64,000 nt of DNA from Brevundimonas pondensis (lineage in GTDB: Bacteria > Pseudomonadota > Alphaproteobacteria > Caulobacterales > Caulobacteraceae): contig NZ_CP062006.1 in assembly GCF_017487345.1 (NCBI RefSeq), positions 874,001-938,000 of the forward strand, given 5' to 3'. The position numbers were made by a program, and so were the translations under genes. This document shows, piece after piece, positions 17,639 to 30,200 of this stretch. Position 1 is the first letter of the stretch, and each line of letters starts with the position of its first letter. The notes beneath the pieces are model-generated. The model was given only the letters and a program-made list of their open reading frames with translations, searched no databases and was not told where the DNA came from.

Positions 17639-18181
17639 ATGACGACGGTCTTCGCCCTTCTGCGTTCGCCCCTTCGCCCCGTCGCTTGCGGCGGGTCGGA
17701 GACGCGCGACCGGACGGACGCCGTCGTCAGGTGCAACCGGTTCGTCGTCTCGCCTGGTTCTCGCCCGTCCCGGGGCGAGGCGACGCGGGCGGACCGTTTC
17801 GGCCCATCCCCGGTCGGAGCGGTCCGCTTCCTTCTTCCTCTTCTGCTGGCGTCTTGGCCTGTCGCGGCCAGGGCTCAGCAGGCGCCCTCTGTGGTTCCCC
17901 CGCCCGCCGAACTGTGCGTTCAGGTCGATGTCGGCGGCGACCGCGCGGGTCATCTGGACTGCGCGGCCGAGGTCCTGCAACGCGCCGCGCGGTTGGCCCA
18001 GAGCCAGGCCAGGGCCGCCTTCGAGGCGCCGACGCCCGACGTGCGCTCATCCGACCTGATTGTCGGTGTCGCCAACCAGACGGCGACCCGCCAGCGCCTT
18101 GGCGCCAACTTCGGTCTGTCCGTCCATCCCCAGCGTCCCGTCCGGCCCGCGCCGACGCCGCGACCGGGAGGACAGCCATGA
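17639..18181 (+). CDS. Small exported protein of unknown function with extended N-terminus
   Basis: The 180-residue frame lies between the porin and tpsA. I do not recognise a named family. A signal peptide (VRFLLPLLLASWPVAARAQQ, about 61-80) is preceded by about 60 residues of Arg/Pro-rich sequence that looks unlike a normal n-region. No ATG, GTG or TTG closer to the signal peptide is in frame. The mature part (about 100 residues) contains CVQVDVGGDRAGHLDCA, two cysteines that could form a disulphide, an Ala/Gln-rich helix and VGVANQTATRQRLG. Its stop overlaps the ATG of a 38-codon ORF, so it belongs to the tpsA operon. It may be a periplasmic helper for TpsA. Confidence 0.7.
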   Translation: MTTVFALLRSPLRPVACGGSETRDRTDAVVRCNRFVVSPGSRPSRGEATRADRFGPSPVGAVRFLLPLLLASWPVAARAQQAPSVVPPPAELCVQVDVGGDRAGHLDCAAEVLQRAARLAQSQARAAFEAPTPDVRSSDLIVGVANQTATRQRLGANFGLSVHPQRPVRPAPTPRPGGQP

Positions 18182-18294
18182 GCCGCTTCACCCTTTCCCT
18201 TTCTCAGGCCGAGGGCGCGCCGCGCCCGGTCTGCTCCCTCATTCGCCAGATGGCCGCGCTTGCGGCCTCTGCGCCTCTGGAGATCGCCCGATGA
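18178..18294 (+). CDS. 38-codon ORF bridging the exported protein gene and tpsA
   Basis: A tiny frame whose ATG overlaps the previous stop (ATGA at 18178-18181) and whose TGA overlaps the tpsA ATG (ATGA at 18291-18294). A GGAGG-like ribosome site (GGGAGGACAG) sits just upstream. The 38-residue product starts MSRFTLSLSQ and shows no recognisable domain. It may be a real small protein or may serve mainly to pass ribosomes into tpsA. It is supported only by its position and overlaps. Confidence 0.5.
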   Translation: MSRFTLSLSQAEGAPRPVCSLIRQMAALAASAPLEIAR

Positions 18295-21200
18295 TCCGTC
18301 TCGACTCGCGTTCGCTGCGCCGCCGCCTGCTGGTCGGCGCCTCGCTCGGCTCCCTGATCGTCGCCGGCGCGGCCGAGGCCCAGAACCGGGGCGGCTTCGG
18401 CAGCCGGGGCGGAGCGGGCGCCAATCCGACCGCCGCCGTGACCCAGGCCATTCAGGCCGAGGTCGGTCGCGCGACCCAGGCCAGCAGCGCCAGTCAGCGC
18501 GCCATCGCCTCCTTCGCCCGCGCCGCCGCCACGCGTCAGGCCATGACCGACGCCCAGGCCGCCGCCCGCGCTGCAGCGCTCGCCGCGCAGAGCCACATCC
18601 CCAATGGTCTGGGCCAGGGCGGGCTTCAGGTCGCCGAGGGCGTGACGCTGGACCCGAGCCTGTGGGTCGGCGCCAATGGTCCGACCCAGACGGCCGGCTC
18701 GGACGGCCGCACCACAGTCACCGTCGGGCAAACGGAACAGAAGGCCATCCTGACCTGGGACAGCTTCAACGTCGGTCGCGAGACGGATCTGGTCTTCAAT
18801 CAGAAGGGCCACTCTGACTGGGTCGCGCTGAACCGCGTCACCGACGCCAGCGCCGATCCGACCAAGATCCTCGGCAGCATCAAGGCCGACGGCTCGGTCT
18901 ACATCATCAACCGCAACGGGATCATTTTCGGCGGGGCCTCGCAGGTCAACGTCCGCAACCTGATCGCCGCCACGGCCGACATCTCGAACATCCAGTTCCT
19001 TGAGCGCGGGATCACCTCGAACTCCGTTCCGCCGGTGAACTGGTGGGAGTCTCCGATCCTCGTGCCGGTCTTCACCGACGCGGGCGGCGCTGTGACGGTC
19101 GAGGCGGGTGCGCAGATCATCACGGCCAAGCCGGCGACGGTGGTCGAGGGCGGCGGCTTCGTGGCCCTGCTGGGCAAGGAGGTCACGAACGCGGGCACGA
19201 TCGTCACCGGGCGCGGCCAAACCCTGATGGCGGCGGGCGACGACTTCATCATGCGTCCCGGCTACGGCACCAACGCCAATCAGGTCTCGACCACGCGCGG
19301 CTATGAGATCGCCGTGAACCTGGACGCTGGCAGTGCCGCGGGCCGCGTCGTCAACCAGGGCCTGATCCAGGCGGCCGAGGGCGACATCACCCTGGCCGGT
19401 CGCCACGTGGTTCAGGACGGGGTCGCGATCGCCACCACCTCGGTCAATACGCGCGGCACCATCCATCTGTTGACCGATCTGTCCGACAGCCAGGCCAGCG
19501 TCACCCTGACCGGCGACAGCCTGACCCTGATCCTGCCCGAGCTCGACAGCGACGCGACCGCCACCAACGCCCAGCGCGACGCCCTGCTGGCGCAGTCGGC
19601 GCTGACCTCTGGCGCGCCGACGACCTGGTTGAACAACCAGGCGATCAACCGCGTCACCCAGGGCACGCCCGATCGCAAGGACATGTCGCGGGTTGAGATC
19701 GCCACCGGCGGCTCCGTGACCTTCCAGTCGGATTCCCAGACCATCGCCCAGGGCGGCCAGATCTCGATCGTGGCGATGAAGCGCACCACGATCGAGGATC
19801 GCGCCGAACTGAACGTCTCGGGCGTGCGCGACGTGGTCATGGACATGTCCTCGAACAATCTGAAGGTGAACATCCAGCCGTTCGAGCTGCGCGACTCGCC
19901 GCTGAACCGCGAGGGCGAAGGGCTCAAGAACAACGACGTCTGGATCGACATCCGCGACCTGATCCTGCTGCCCGACGGCACGGGCGGGCATGAGGGCGAC
20001 CGCTACTATACGCCGGGCGGCCTGATCGAGGTCGGCGGCCATCTGGGCAATACGGCCCACGGCATCGGCGAATGGGCGGCCCAGGGCGGGACGATCAATA
20101 TCAACAGCAACGAGATCGTCGCCCACAAGGGCGCGGTGTTCGACATCTCGGGCGGCTCGCTGGACTATGCGGCGGGCTATATCCAGTCGACGCGGATGAT
20201 GGGTTCGGACGGCAAGCTCTACGATCTGGGCCAGGTGCCTGCGGGCGTGAAGATGCTGTCGGTCGGCAACGCCTTCGTGGTCAATCACGACCGCTGGGGC
20301 GAGGCCTTCCAGGAGGTCTACGCCCAGCCCTTGTTCAGTTCGGCGCGCAGCGTGCGCTGGGAGGCGGGCTACACCGTCGGCCGCGACGCGGGCGTCCTGT
20401 CCCTGTCGGCGCCGACCGTCCTGTTCGACGGTCAGATCGTCGCTGACGTGGTGACGGGTGAGCGCCAGACGGGCGCCCGTCCGACTACGCCTCCGGGCAT
20501 CAAGGACGGCGTGATCTCGGGCGACTTCGCCAATCGACTGGACGGCTATGACCTGCCGCAGAACGTCACGCCGCTGGCGGGCGGCTTCTTTGTCGGCAAC
20601 CGCCTGCATCAGTCCTATCAGCCCGTCCTCTCGCAGGAGATCCCGTTCAACAACACGGTAGTGGTGGGCGAGGGGGGCGGTTCGGTCGGCGTCACGACGG
20701 GCGCGGCCCTGACGCCGGACCTTACCAATACGGTGGTCCTGTCGGCCGAGGCGCTGAGCGCGGCGGGTCTGGGCGGGCTGCGGATCAACGGCGGCGAGGT
20801 CAGGATCGAAGGCGATCTGACCCTGAGCCATGGCGGCGAAGTCGCCGTGCGCGGCCAGACCATCGCGGTGGACGCCGACATCACGGCGCGCAGCGGCTCC
20901 ATTTCGCTGGCGGCTGTCCCGCCCTGCGGCGCGGGCTGCGCCGAGGTCACGGACCTGAAGGTCGGCGAGGGCGTGACGCTGGACGCCAGCGGCCTGTGGG
21001 TGAACGTCAAGGCGGGCGGCGACGTCCGCGACCTGGCCCACCTGGAAGGCGGGACGGTCATGCTGGAAAGCCGTCAGGGCGACCTGACGCTGGGCAAGGG
21101 CAGCCTGATCGACGTCTCGGCCGGCGCCGCCATCCTGCTGGACGGCAAGACGGTGGGGGCCAGGGGCGGCTCGGTCGGTCTGGCGGTCGGCTATGAGCCG

Positions 21201-24200
21201 CGCGCCAATATGGGACAGATGACGCTGGACGGCGCCGTTCGCGCCTATGGCACGGGCGAGAACGCGGGCGGCACGCTGACGGTCTCGGCCGCCGGGCGTC
21301 CGATCACCATCGGCGAGGCCGTCATGGGCGGCGGCGACGAACTGGCGGCCGGCGAGGCCGCGCCGATGGACCTGCAGCTTCTGGAAGACCTAGTGCTGAA
21401 GGCGGGCGAGGTCCTGCCGTTTGACTACGCCTACACGATCGACCGGGTCGAGGCGGGGCAACCGACGCCGGCCACGGTCAATCTGGACTTTGCTGCGGTC
21501 ACCCTGACCAGCGACTGGACCGTGCCGGACGGCTTCGAGGTCTATGACGGGGACTGGAACATCTATTACGGCGGTCAGGTCATTCCGGGCGGGACCTATC
21601 TGGAGTTCGGCTACGGTCAGGCGGCGCCGGGCTTCATCATCAATCCGGATATCTGGCCGAATGGGGTCAGCATTCCGCCGGTGGCCTTCACCTACGCCAA
21701 GGGCGATATCCTTCAGGCGGATCTGACGCTTCCGGCAGGCCGCACCATCACGGCCGGGACGGTGTTCAACGCGGCGGTCAAGGTGGCCAAGCCGCTGCAC
21801 CTGGAGGCCGATCTCTTCCAGACCGGCTTCTCGCGTTACGATATCCGGGCGGGCGGTGACCTGCATGTGCGCGGGGATGTTGTGGTCAACGCCCCGGTGC
21901 GCCGCTTCACCGCCGACAGCGCCAGCTTCGCCAGCGGCGCGGCCCTGTCGGACGCGATGGAGTTGTGGACGCCGGACCTGCTGCGCGAGGACGCGGCCAA
22001 CGGGCGCTTCGTCCAGCGTCAGGGCGCCAGCCTCAGCCTGACCGCCCATGCTCTCAGCGAGCGCAACTGGCTGACGGGCTATGGCAATGTCGTGCCCGAT
22101 GCGCGCCTGCTCGGCGAACTGGTCTTGGCCGAGGGCGCGAGCATCCGGGTCGACGACGGCCAGTCGGTCAACCTGACCGCCATGGAAGGCATGCGGATCG
22201 ACGGCCGCATCGAGGCGCGCGGCGGCAAGGTGTCGCTGATCGCCGGCAACGAGGAGAACGAGCGCCTCGACTACCAGCCGTTCAACATCGTCTATAATTC
22301 CTCCACGGCCCTGTGGCTGGGCGAGAAGAGCGTCATCGACGTCTCGGGCCGGGGCGTCAGCGCCGTCGGCGCGGACGGCCTGCGCTACGGTCATGTCTCG
22401 AGGGGCGGCGAGATTTCGGTTGGCGGCCAGCGTGCGGCCTATGTGGTGGTGCGCCCCGGCGCGGTGCTGGACGCCTCGGGCGCGGCGACCCAGATCGACT
22501 ATCTGACCTCGGGTCTGACCAATGATCGGCACAGCCTGACGGTCGCCACCGACGGCGGTGCGATCCGCTTCCAGTCGCAGTACGGCGTCTTCCTGGATGG
22601 CGACATGCGCGCCCATGCGGGCGGCGCGAACGCCTCGGGCGGTCTGCTGTCGATCAAGCTGACGACCCCCTATCTGGCGCAGATGGGCAAGGGCGTGCGG
22701 GACACGCCCGACTACATGCGCCGCCTGCGCAGCATCATCCTCGGCGCCGAGCAGGACAGCGGCCTGTCGGCGGACCTGCAGTACGGCGACTGCATCACCG
22801 GCTGCTGGACGCCCGGACAACTGAACGCCGACGCCGCTGCGGCCAACCAAGGCGTGGCGGACCTGGTTGGTCAGGCCCGCATTGGCGTGGATCAGATCAA
22901 GGCCGGCGGGTTTGGCAGTCTGACGCTCGACTCCACGGATGTGGTCCTGCTGGACGGACCGGTGAATCTGAATCTGTCACGCAACCTGACCCTGTCGGGG
23001 ACCATCGGCTCGCTCGGCGACGGCGCGGATCAGGATTCGACCCTCAGCGCCGCCTATGTGCGCTTCGTCTCGGCGGGCACGATGCGGGGCAACAACCAGG
23101 TCCGCTGGGAGGACGGGACCCAGGCCCTGTTCAAGATCCCCGACATGGGCGACGGCGTCCTGACCATCAGCGGCGGTCTGGTCGACATGGGCGGGGCCCA
23201 GTTCGGCGTGAACGGTTCGGTCGGCCTGTCGGATGGTCGCCAGCACGAATACGAGTACGCCGCCCACGGCCAGATCAACATCGTCAGCGGCAGCGACATC
23301 CGCATGACCGGCGGCGAGGTCAATGCGATGAGCAACATCGCCCTGACGGCCGCCCAGATCTATCCGATCACGGGGGCGGTCGCGTCGATCTTCGCCGGGA
23401 AGTACACCTATCGCATCCCCGGCAACACCATCGGCTATCAGTCGCTGGTTCCCGGCGGCACGGTCAGCTTCCACAAGCTGGAAGGCGTGACGCCCTCGGC
23501 GCCGCTGTCGCTCTATGGATCGCTGACGGTCGGGGCCGACATCATCAACCAGGGCGGCGTGCTGCGTGCGCCGCTGGGCTCGATCACCCTCGGCGTCGGC
23601 GGCGACAAGTTCGTGCCCGGCCCCGACCAGTTGAAGCCTGGCCAGACATGGTGGGAGCAGACCTCGGTGACGACCCGCGAGGTCAACCTGCTGCCCGGCA
23701 GCCTGACTTCGGTCAGCGCCCGCGACCTGGTCATTCCCTATGGCGGCACGACCGACGGTCTGAAGTGGCTGCTGAACGGCATCGAGCTGAAGAGCACGGA
23801 TGCGAAGCAGGGGGTCATGGTGCTGGGCTCGCTGCGCGCCGACGAGGGCTCGGTGCTGGACCTGTCGGGCGGCGGCACGCCTGCGGGCGCGGGCTTCATC
23901 ACGGGGCGCGGCGGCTCGGTCGACGTGCTGAAGACGGCTCTGGCCAATGTCAGCCCGGCCTTCGACGGCCTGAGCCATGCGGACAACAAGGTTTACGCCA
24001 TCGTGCCGTCCTATGGCGCTTCGGTTGCGCCGAACGCCATCGACGGCCACGCCCAGCCGGGGCTTGGTCAGCAGATCGTCATCCCAGCCGGGATCGAGGG
24101 TCTGGCGGCGGGCGTCTATACCCTGCTGCCCGCCGAGTACGCCCTGATGGAAGGGGCCTTCCGCGTCGAACTGGGCCGCAACGTTCCGGCGGGCGCCAAC

Positions 24201-27200
24201 GGCGTGACCCGTCTGGCCGACGGCTCGACCCATCTGGGCCTGACCACGGGCGTGGCGCACACGGATGCGCGCAGCAGCCTGAAGGTCGAGGCCATCCTGA
24301 CCCCGGCCAAGGTGGTCCGCACCTATTCGCAGTACAACGAAACCAGCTTCGGCGAATTCCTGGTCAAGGCGCCGGCGTCGGCCCTGTTCAACAGCCCGCT
24401 GCCCTTCCTGCCGGAGGACGGCAAGACCTTCATCCTGGCCCTGGCGCCGGATGCGGACAAGGATCGTCCGGCCTTCTCCTTCAAGGGCAAGGGCCTGTTC
24501 GATGCCGCCGAGGGCGGCATCGGCGGCTCGCTGGCCGTGGTCGGCGGCGATTACTACGACAGTGAAAAGTACACGCTGGAAATCCTGGCGGACGGCGCGA
24601 CGAAGTCGGGCGACGGCTATCTGTCGCTTTATGCCTCCGACCTGAATGCGGTCGGGGCGCGGATCATGACCCTGGGCGGTGCGGCGCACCGCGTTTTCAC
24701 CACCAACCAGTCGACCGAGATCCAGGTCGTCGCCGGCGGCGCCTGGCCGAACCAGAGCAATCTCAGCGCCCGCGGATTCGGCGGCATCGCCGTGCGCGAG
24801 GGCGCGGTTCTGCAAGGGCCGCAAGTCCTGCTGATCGCGGATCGCAACGCCGACATTCTGGTGGAGCAGGGCGCCCGGATCACGACTCTGGGCAAGGGCG
24901 ATCCGGCTTTCGACTCGACCATGGGCTACACCCTGCGGGCCAACAACGTGAACCTGCTGGCCGTGTCGAACGGCTTGCTGGAGTTCAACAGCAACGCTTC
25001 GGCGGGCACCACCGGCGTGATCACGGTCGAGGACGGCGCCTCCCTCTATTCCGACGGCACGCTCAGCTTCGTCACGCCGGGCGCGGTCAGTCTGGGCGAG
25101 AACGTCAACTATGGCGCGCGTTACCTGGCCTTCTCGTCGGGTTCGGTGAACATCGGGACCAGCGATGCCCTGGCCGCTGCGGGCGCGAATGGCGTCCTGC
25201 CGTCGGGCATCGCCCTGAACCAGTCGGTGCTGGATCGCCTGATGGCGGGCGATCAGAGCACAGGCGCGCCCAAGCTGGAGCGCCTGATCCTGTCGGCCAG
25301 CCAGTCGGTCAACTTCTACGGCTCCATCAGTCTGGACACCCGTGACGCCGCTACCGGCGTTTCGGCCCTGCAACTGGTGCTCAACACGCCAGCTCTCTAT
25401 GGCGCGGGCGGCGCGGGGGACGTGGCCCAGATCACGACCGGAACCCTGGTCTGGAACGGCGTTCTGGGCGCCCAGGGGCCCAGCTACAGCCCGACCATTA
25501 TTCCCGGTCAGCCGGGGGCGCCGGTCGCCGGAGGCGCGGGAACGGGCATGGGAACGCTGAACCTGATCGCCGACCGCATCGTGCTGGGCTATCAGGACGG
25601 GGTAGCGATCACCGCCTCGGCGCCGATGAACCGGCTGGCTCTGGGCTTCAGCACGGTCAACCTGACGGCCTCACAGCGGATCGAGAGCAACCACAAGGGC
25701 GAGCTGGCCGTCTATCAGTCCCAGGCCGTTTACGGCCAGCCGGGGCAGGGCGGGGCATTGAATCTGACGACGCCCCTGCTGACGGGACAGGCGGGCTCCA
25801 GCCTGCACTACAAGGCGGGCGGCGCCATCAACCTGACCGCCCCCGTGACGGCCGCGACCGCCGAGGCGCCCAAGCCGCAGCTAGGGGCCGAGATCAAGAT
25901 GACCGCCGCCAGCATCACGGCGGACACCACCATCGCCCTGCCCAGCGGCCGACTGGTCCTGACGGCGACCGAGGGCGACATCGTCCTGGGCGACAAGGCG
26001 CGCCTGGATCTGTCAGGCAAGGCCACCGACTTCTTTGAGGAGACCCGCTACAGCTGGGGCGGCGACGTCGAGCTGGAAAGCGCGCAAGGGAACGTCATCG
26101 CGTCTTCGGGGTCGAAGATCGACCTGAGCGCTGACCATAACCATGCGGGCACGCTGAAGGTCACGGCGCTGAACGGCGCGGCGACCCTGAACGGGGTCAT
26201 CGAGGCCCACGCCCGCAACGGCGACAAGACGCCCGACGCCTCGCTGCGCAACGGCTCGATCGACATCCGCGCCAACGTCGTCAGCGACTTCCGCGAACTG
26301 AACGAGCGGCTGACGCAGACGGGCGTCACCGAGAGCCGCAGCTTCGTCGTCAAGAGCGGCGATCTGGTGGTCGGCGACGAGGTCAAGGCGCGTCAGGTGA
26401 CGATAGCGGCCGACGGCGGCGACCTGATCGTCAACGGCCGCATCGACGCCAGCGGCGCCCGTCCGGGCTCCATCCGCCTGTCGGCGCGCGACGACCTGAC
26501 CCTGGCCTCGACGGCGGTGCTGGACGCTAGCGCCGACAGCATCGTGGTCGACGGCTATGGTGCGCCCATCGAAGCCTCGAACCGCGCCCACATCGACCTG
26601 GGCAGCAAGGCGGGAACCCTGACCCTGGCCTCGGGCGCCACGCTGGACCTGTCGTCCCCGGACGGCGTCAATCGCGGCCGCGTCGAGCTGAACGCCCCGC
26701 GTCTGGGCGGAGACGACATCGCCATCGAGGCAGGCGGCGCGCTGACGATCAAGGGGGCCGACAGCCTGTCGGTCAACGGCTTCCGCACCTATCAACCGGC
26801 GGACGGGGTCATCAATCAGGCCCTGATGGACGGCATTCACACGGACAGCACGGCCTTCATCAACGCCGCCATCGCCAATCAGGCCCTGCTGGGCCGTCTG
26901 GCCGGGCTGCGGGCCTATCAGGACGCCTTCCATCTGCGTCCGGGCGTCGAGCTGACCAGCGCGCCGGGGCAGAGCCTGAGCGTGTCGGGCGACCTGAACC
27001 TGGCCGGCTATCGTTACGCCAGCCTGAACCCCGACACCCCGATGACCGGCGTCTATGGTTCGGGCGAGGCGGGCGTCCTGCTGGTTCGCGCCGCTGACGA
27101 CCTGAACATCTACGGCAGCATCACCGACGGCTTCGGCGAGCCCGCGCGCACGCCGGACGACAACGGCTGGGTGCTCTACAACACCGCCGACGCAGGCGGC

Positions 27201-30200
27201 TTTTACGCCCTGCCGGCCGATCATCAGCTGATGGCGCCCGTGCGTCTGTCGCCGGGGGCGGCCTTCCCGGCCGGGGTCAGCCTGACCTTCGACGCCCCCG
27301 TCCGCGCCTTCAGCGTCATCGGCAACCAGGTGATCGAGGCGGACGTCAGCCTGGCCCAGTCAGTGGTCCTGCCGCAGGACTGGGTGGCGACCTCGGCCAT
27401 TCGTCTGCCGGACGGCTCGGTGCTCGAACGCGGAACCATCCTCAAGGCGGGCATGACCCTGCCGGCCGACACGGAACTCGGCCGGGGCGCGCTGCTGCCG
27501 ATGGCGGTCTCGCTCAAGGCCATGACCTGGCCCAAGGGCGTGGCCCTGCCGGCCATCCTGACCCTGTCCTCGACGACCCAGCTAAAGGCGGGCGACGTCA
27601 TTCCGCGCGCCAGCACGGTCCTGGTCGCCGGTCTGACGGGCCTGCAGACCGAGCCGGTGGTTCTGGACGCCAGCTACACCCTGGTCGGCGGCGCCTCCGG
27701 CAATGCGACCACTATCGCTGGCGGCGCGGCCTCGACCGTGGTGCTCGATTTCGACATCGAGGTGCGTAACTTCACCACCATCCGCACCGGGGTCTACATC
27801 CCGTTCGGCTTCGTCTCCACGAGCATCGCCACTTCGCGCAGCCGGCAATGGACCGTTCCGGTGGACATCTGGGCCAGCAAGGCGGCCTTCGAGGCGGGCG
27901 ACGCGCCGGTGCACCGTCAGGGCGATGTCATGAACATCAACCAGCCCGTTCGCTCCGGGACCTACTGGGGCGCGGGCGCGGTCATTCCGACGATCCTGGG
28001 AAGCAGCCGCGGCATCGCGCCGACGGTCGTTCCGGCGGGGACGCCGATGAACATCTTCGCGGCTGACGTCTCGCTGAACAGCAATGTGACGGTGAACGCC
28101 GGAACCCTGATCCCGGCCGGCGTCAACCTGCAGCTTCTGGGCGCGGGCGGACCGCACAATACCCGCCCGATCCAGGCGGACGGCACGCAAGGCCGCATCT
28201 GGGCCGTGGCGCCCATGCTGGCGGCGGGGTCGCAATCCTGGTCGATGCGTCTGGTCGCGGGGGCCGACATCGGTTCGGCCGACGGCCGCACCCTGCGGGC
28301 GGCGACCGATCTGGCCCGCGCCGGCCATTCGGGCGACCTGACCCTGTCGGACCGTCACTATGTGAACCCGCAGGCGGCTCTGACGGACGGTTTCACCCCC
28401 AACTGGCTGGAGGGGATGAAGCTGATGCAGAACTTCAGCGTCATTCGCACCGGCGTGGGCTCGCTGGACCTGCTCGCGGGCGGCGACTACCGCCAGATGT
28501 CGCTGTACGGCGTCTATACGGCGGGCACGCCCTCGGCCGAGATCGGCGGCCTGACGCTGGACGGCCACAACGTCTTCAACCAGCCGCGCGCGACGCTGAC
28601 GGGCTCCGCCGGTCTGGCCAATCCCTGGATCGGGCCGAACTTCGACGGCTACGCCGACGCCATCCGCGACTATCAGGCCTGGTATCCCGAACACGGCGGC
28701 GACCTGCTGCTGGCGGTGCAGGGCGGCCTGTCCGGCTATTCGACCGATCGCGACGTCTCCTATCAACGCGTGGGCAGCGGGCGGATCGGCAACTGGCTGT
28801 GGCGACAAGGCGGGTACGGCGTCAGCGAGAATGGCGTCTCGGTCGCTCTGGGGCAGGACGTGCCGACCGCCTGGTGGATCAACTTCGGCGGCTATGTCCC
28901 GAACAACTCCAGCGGGCTCAATGACTTCGTCGGATTTAATGGTCCATTGCTCGAAGGCTTCATGGGCATCGGCGCTCTGGGCGGCGGCAATCTGACGGTG
29001 AAGGCCGGAGGCGACGCCGGCGTGACCCAGGACTGGGGCCGGGGGCTGGATGGCGCTTCGGACACGAGCCGGGTCCGCATTTCCAGCTCGGGCCTGCACT
29101 TCGCCGTCGGCGGCACCGGCCGCGTGACCTCGGTGACGCGCACGGCGGGGATCGTCACGGACGGGAGCGTGGTCCAGACCGGCGGCGGCGACATCGACAT
29201 CCGTCTGGGCGGCGTCCTGAACCCGGGCGCGGCGTCCAACATGCCTTCGGACCTGGCGGGCAGCGTGACCAACCTGCGCGGTCAGGTCTCCATCCTGTCC
29301 GGCGGGGTTGGCGTCGGCGCCTATAGCTCAGCGGTAGACGTGCTTGATCCGCGTCTGCCCGATCCGCTGCGGACCGCCTTCCACCTGCCGAGCGGCGGCA
29401 TCACCCTGGTGATCGGCGACGCCGACGTGCGCATCGACACGCGCGGCGATCTGATCCTGGCCGGGGTCGGTGATCCGGGCTCGACCCAGACCTCGATGGC
29501 GGGTGTGTCGGTCGGCTATGTCAACGCCGCCGGTCAGTTCCTGCGGCCGGACGGTCTGGTGATGCAGACCAGCTTCTCGCTGTGGCGGGACGACACGAGT
29601 ATCAGCCTGTTCAGCGCGGGCGGCGACGTGACGCCGATCACGGCGGCCTCCGGCAATGGCGCGGTGCGGGACGGTCGCTACTGGTACCCGCCCATCCTGC
29701 GGGTGACGGCGGCCGAGGGCAGCATTCGCTGGAGCGCGGAACGTTGCGACGACAACTGCAGCGGCGGCATCCCGCCGCTGGAGCTGGCGCCGTCGTCGAT
29801 GGGACTGGTCGAATACCTGGCCGGAACCTCGATCCTGGGCGGCGGTTCGCGCGATCCGGACGCGGGCGGGTCCTACGCCGCCGGTCGCCCGGTCGCCCTG
29901 TCGGGTATGGCCCGGACGCTGGATCTTCTGCCCAATCCGTTCCGCCCGGTGTGGATGACCGACTGGCGCGATACGCAAGGCGCACCGGTGAACGTCGTCC
30001 AGCCGATCAAGGGCAATGCGGCGACCCTCGGCGGCCTGCTGGCCTTCCAGCCGGATACGGCGACGGGCACGCTGCGGACGGGCCGCCAGAACCCGGCGCT
30101 CTTCTATGCGGCCGACGGCGACATCAGCAATCTGAACTTCGGCTTCATCACCTACGACGGCCAGTCGCAGCTCTACGTCAACTCCGGCTCGGTCGACCTG

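Noticed and set aside
18204..21041. Very long minus-strand open frame (945 codons) opposite tpsA, and similar ones further along
   Set aside because: Codon-bias artefacts of the GC-rich beta-helix gene; compositions are rich in Arg, Asp, Gly and Val with no recognisable domain.
29324..29338. TAGCTCAGCGGTAGA, a perfect match to the tRNA D-arm/A-box
   Set aside because: It lies inside the tpsA frame, and no T-arm (GTTCRANYC) or acceptor-stem pairing was found at the right distance.
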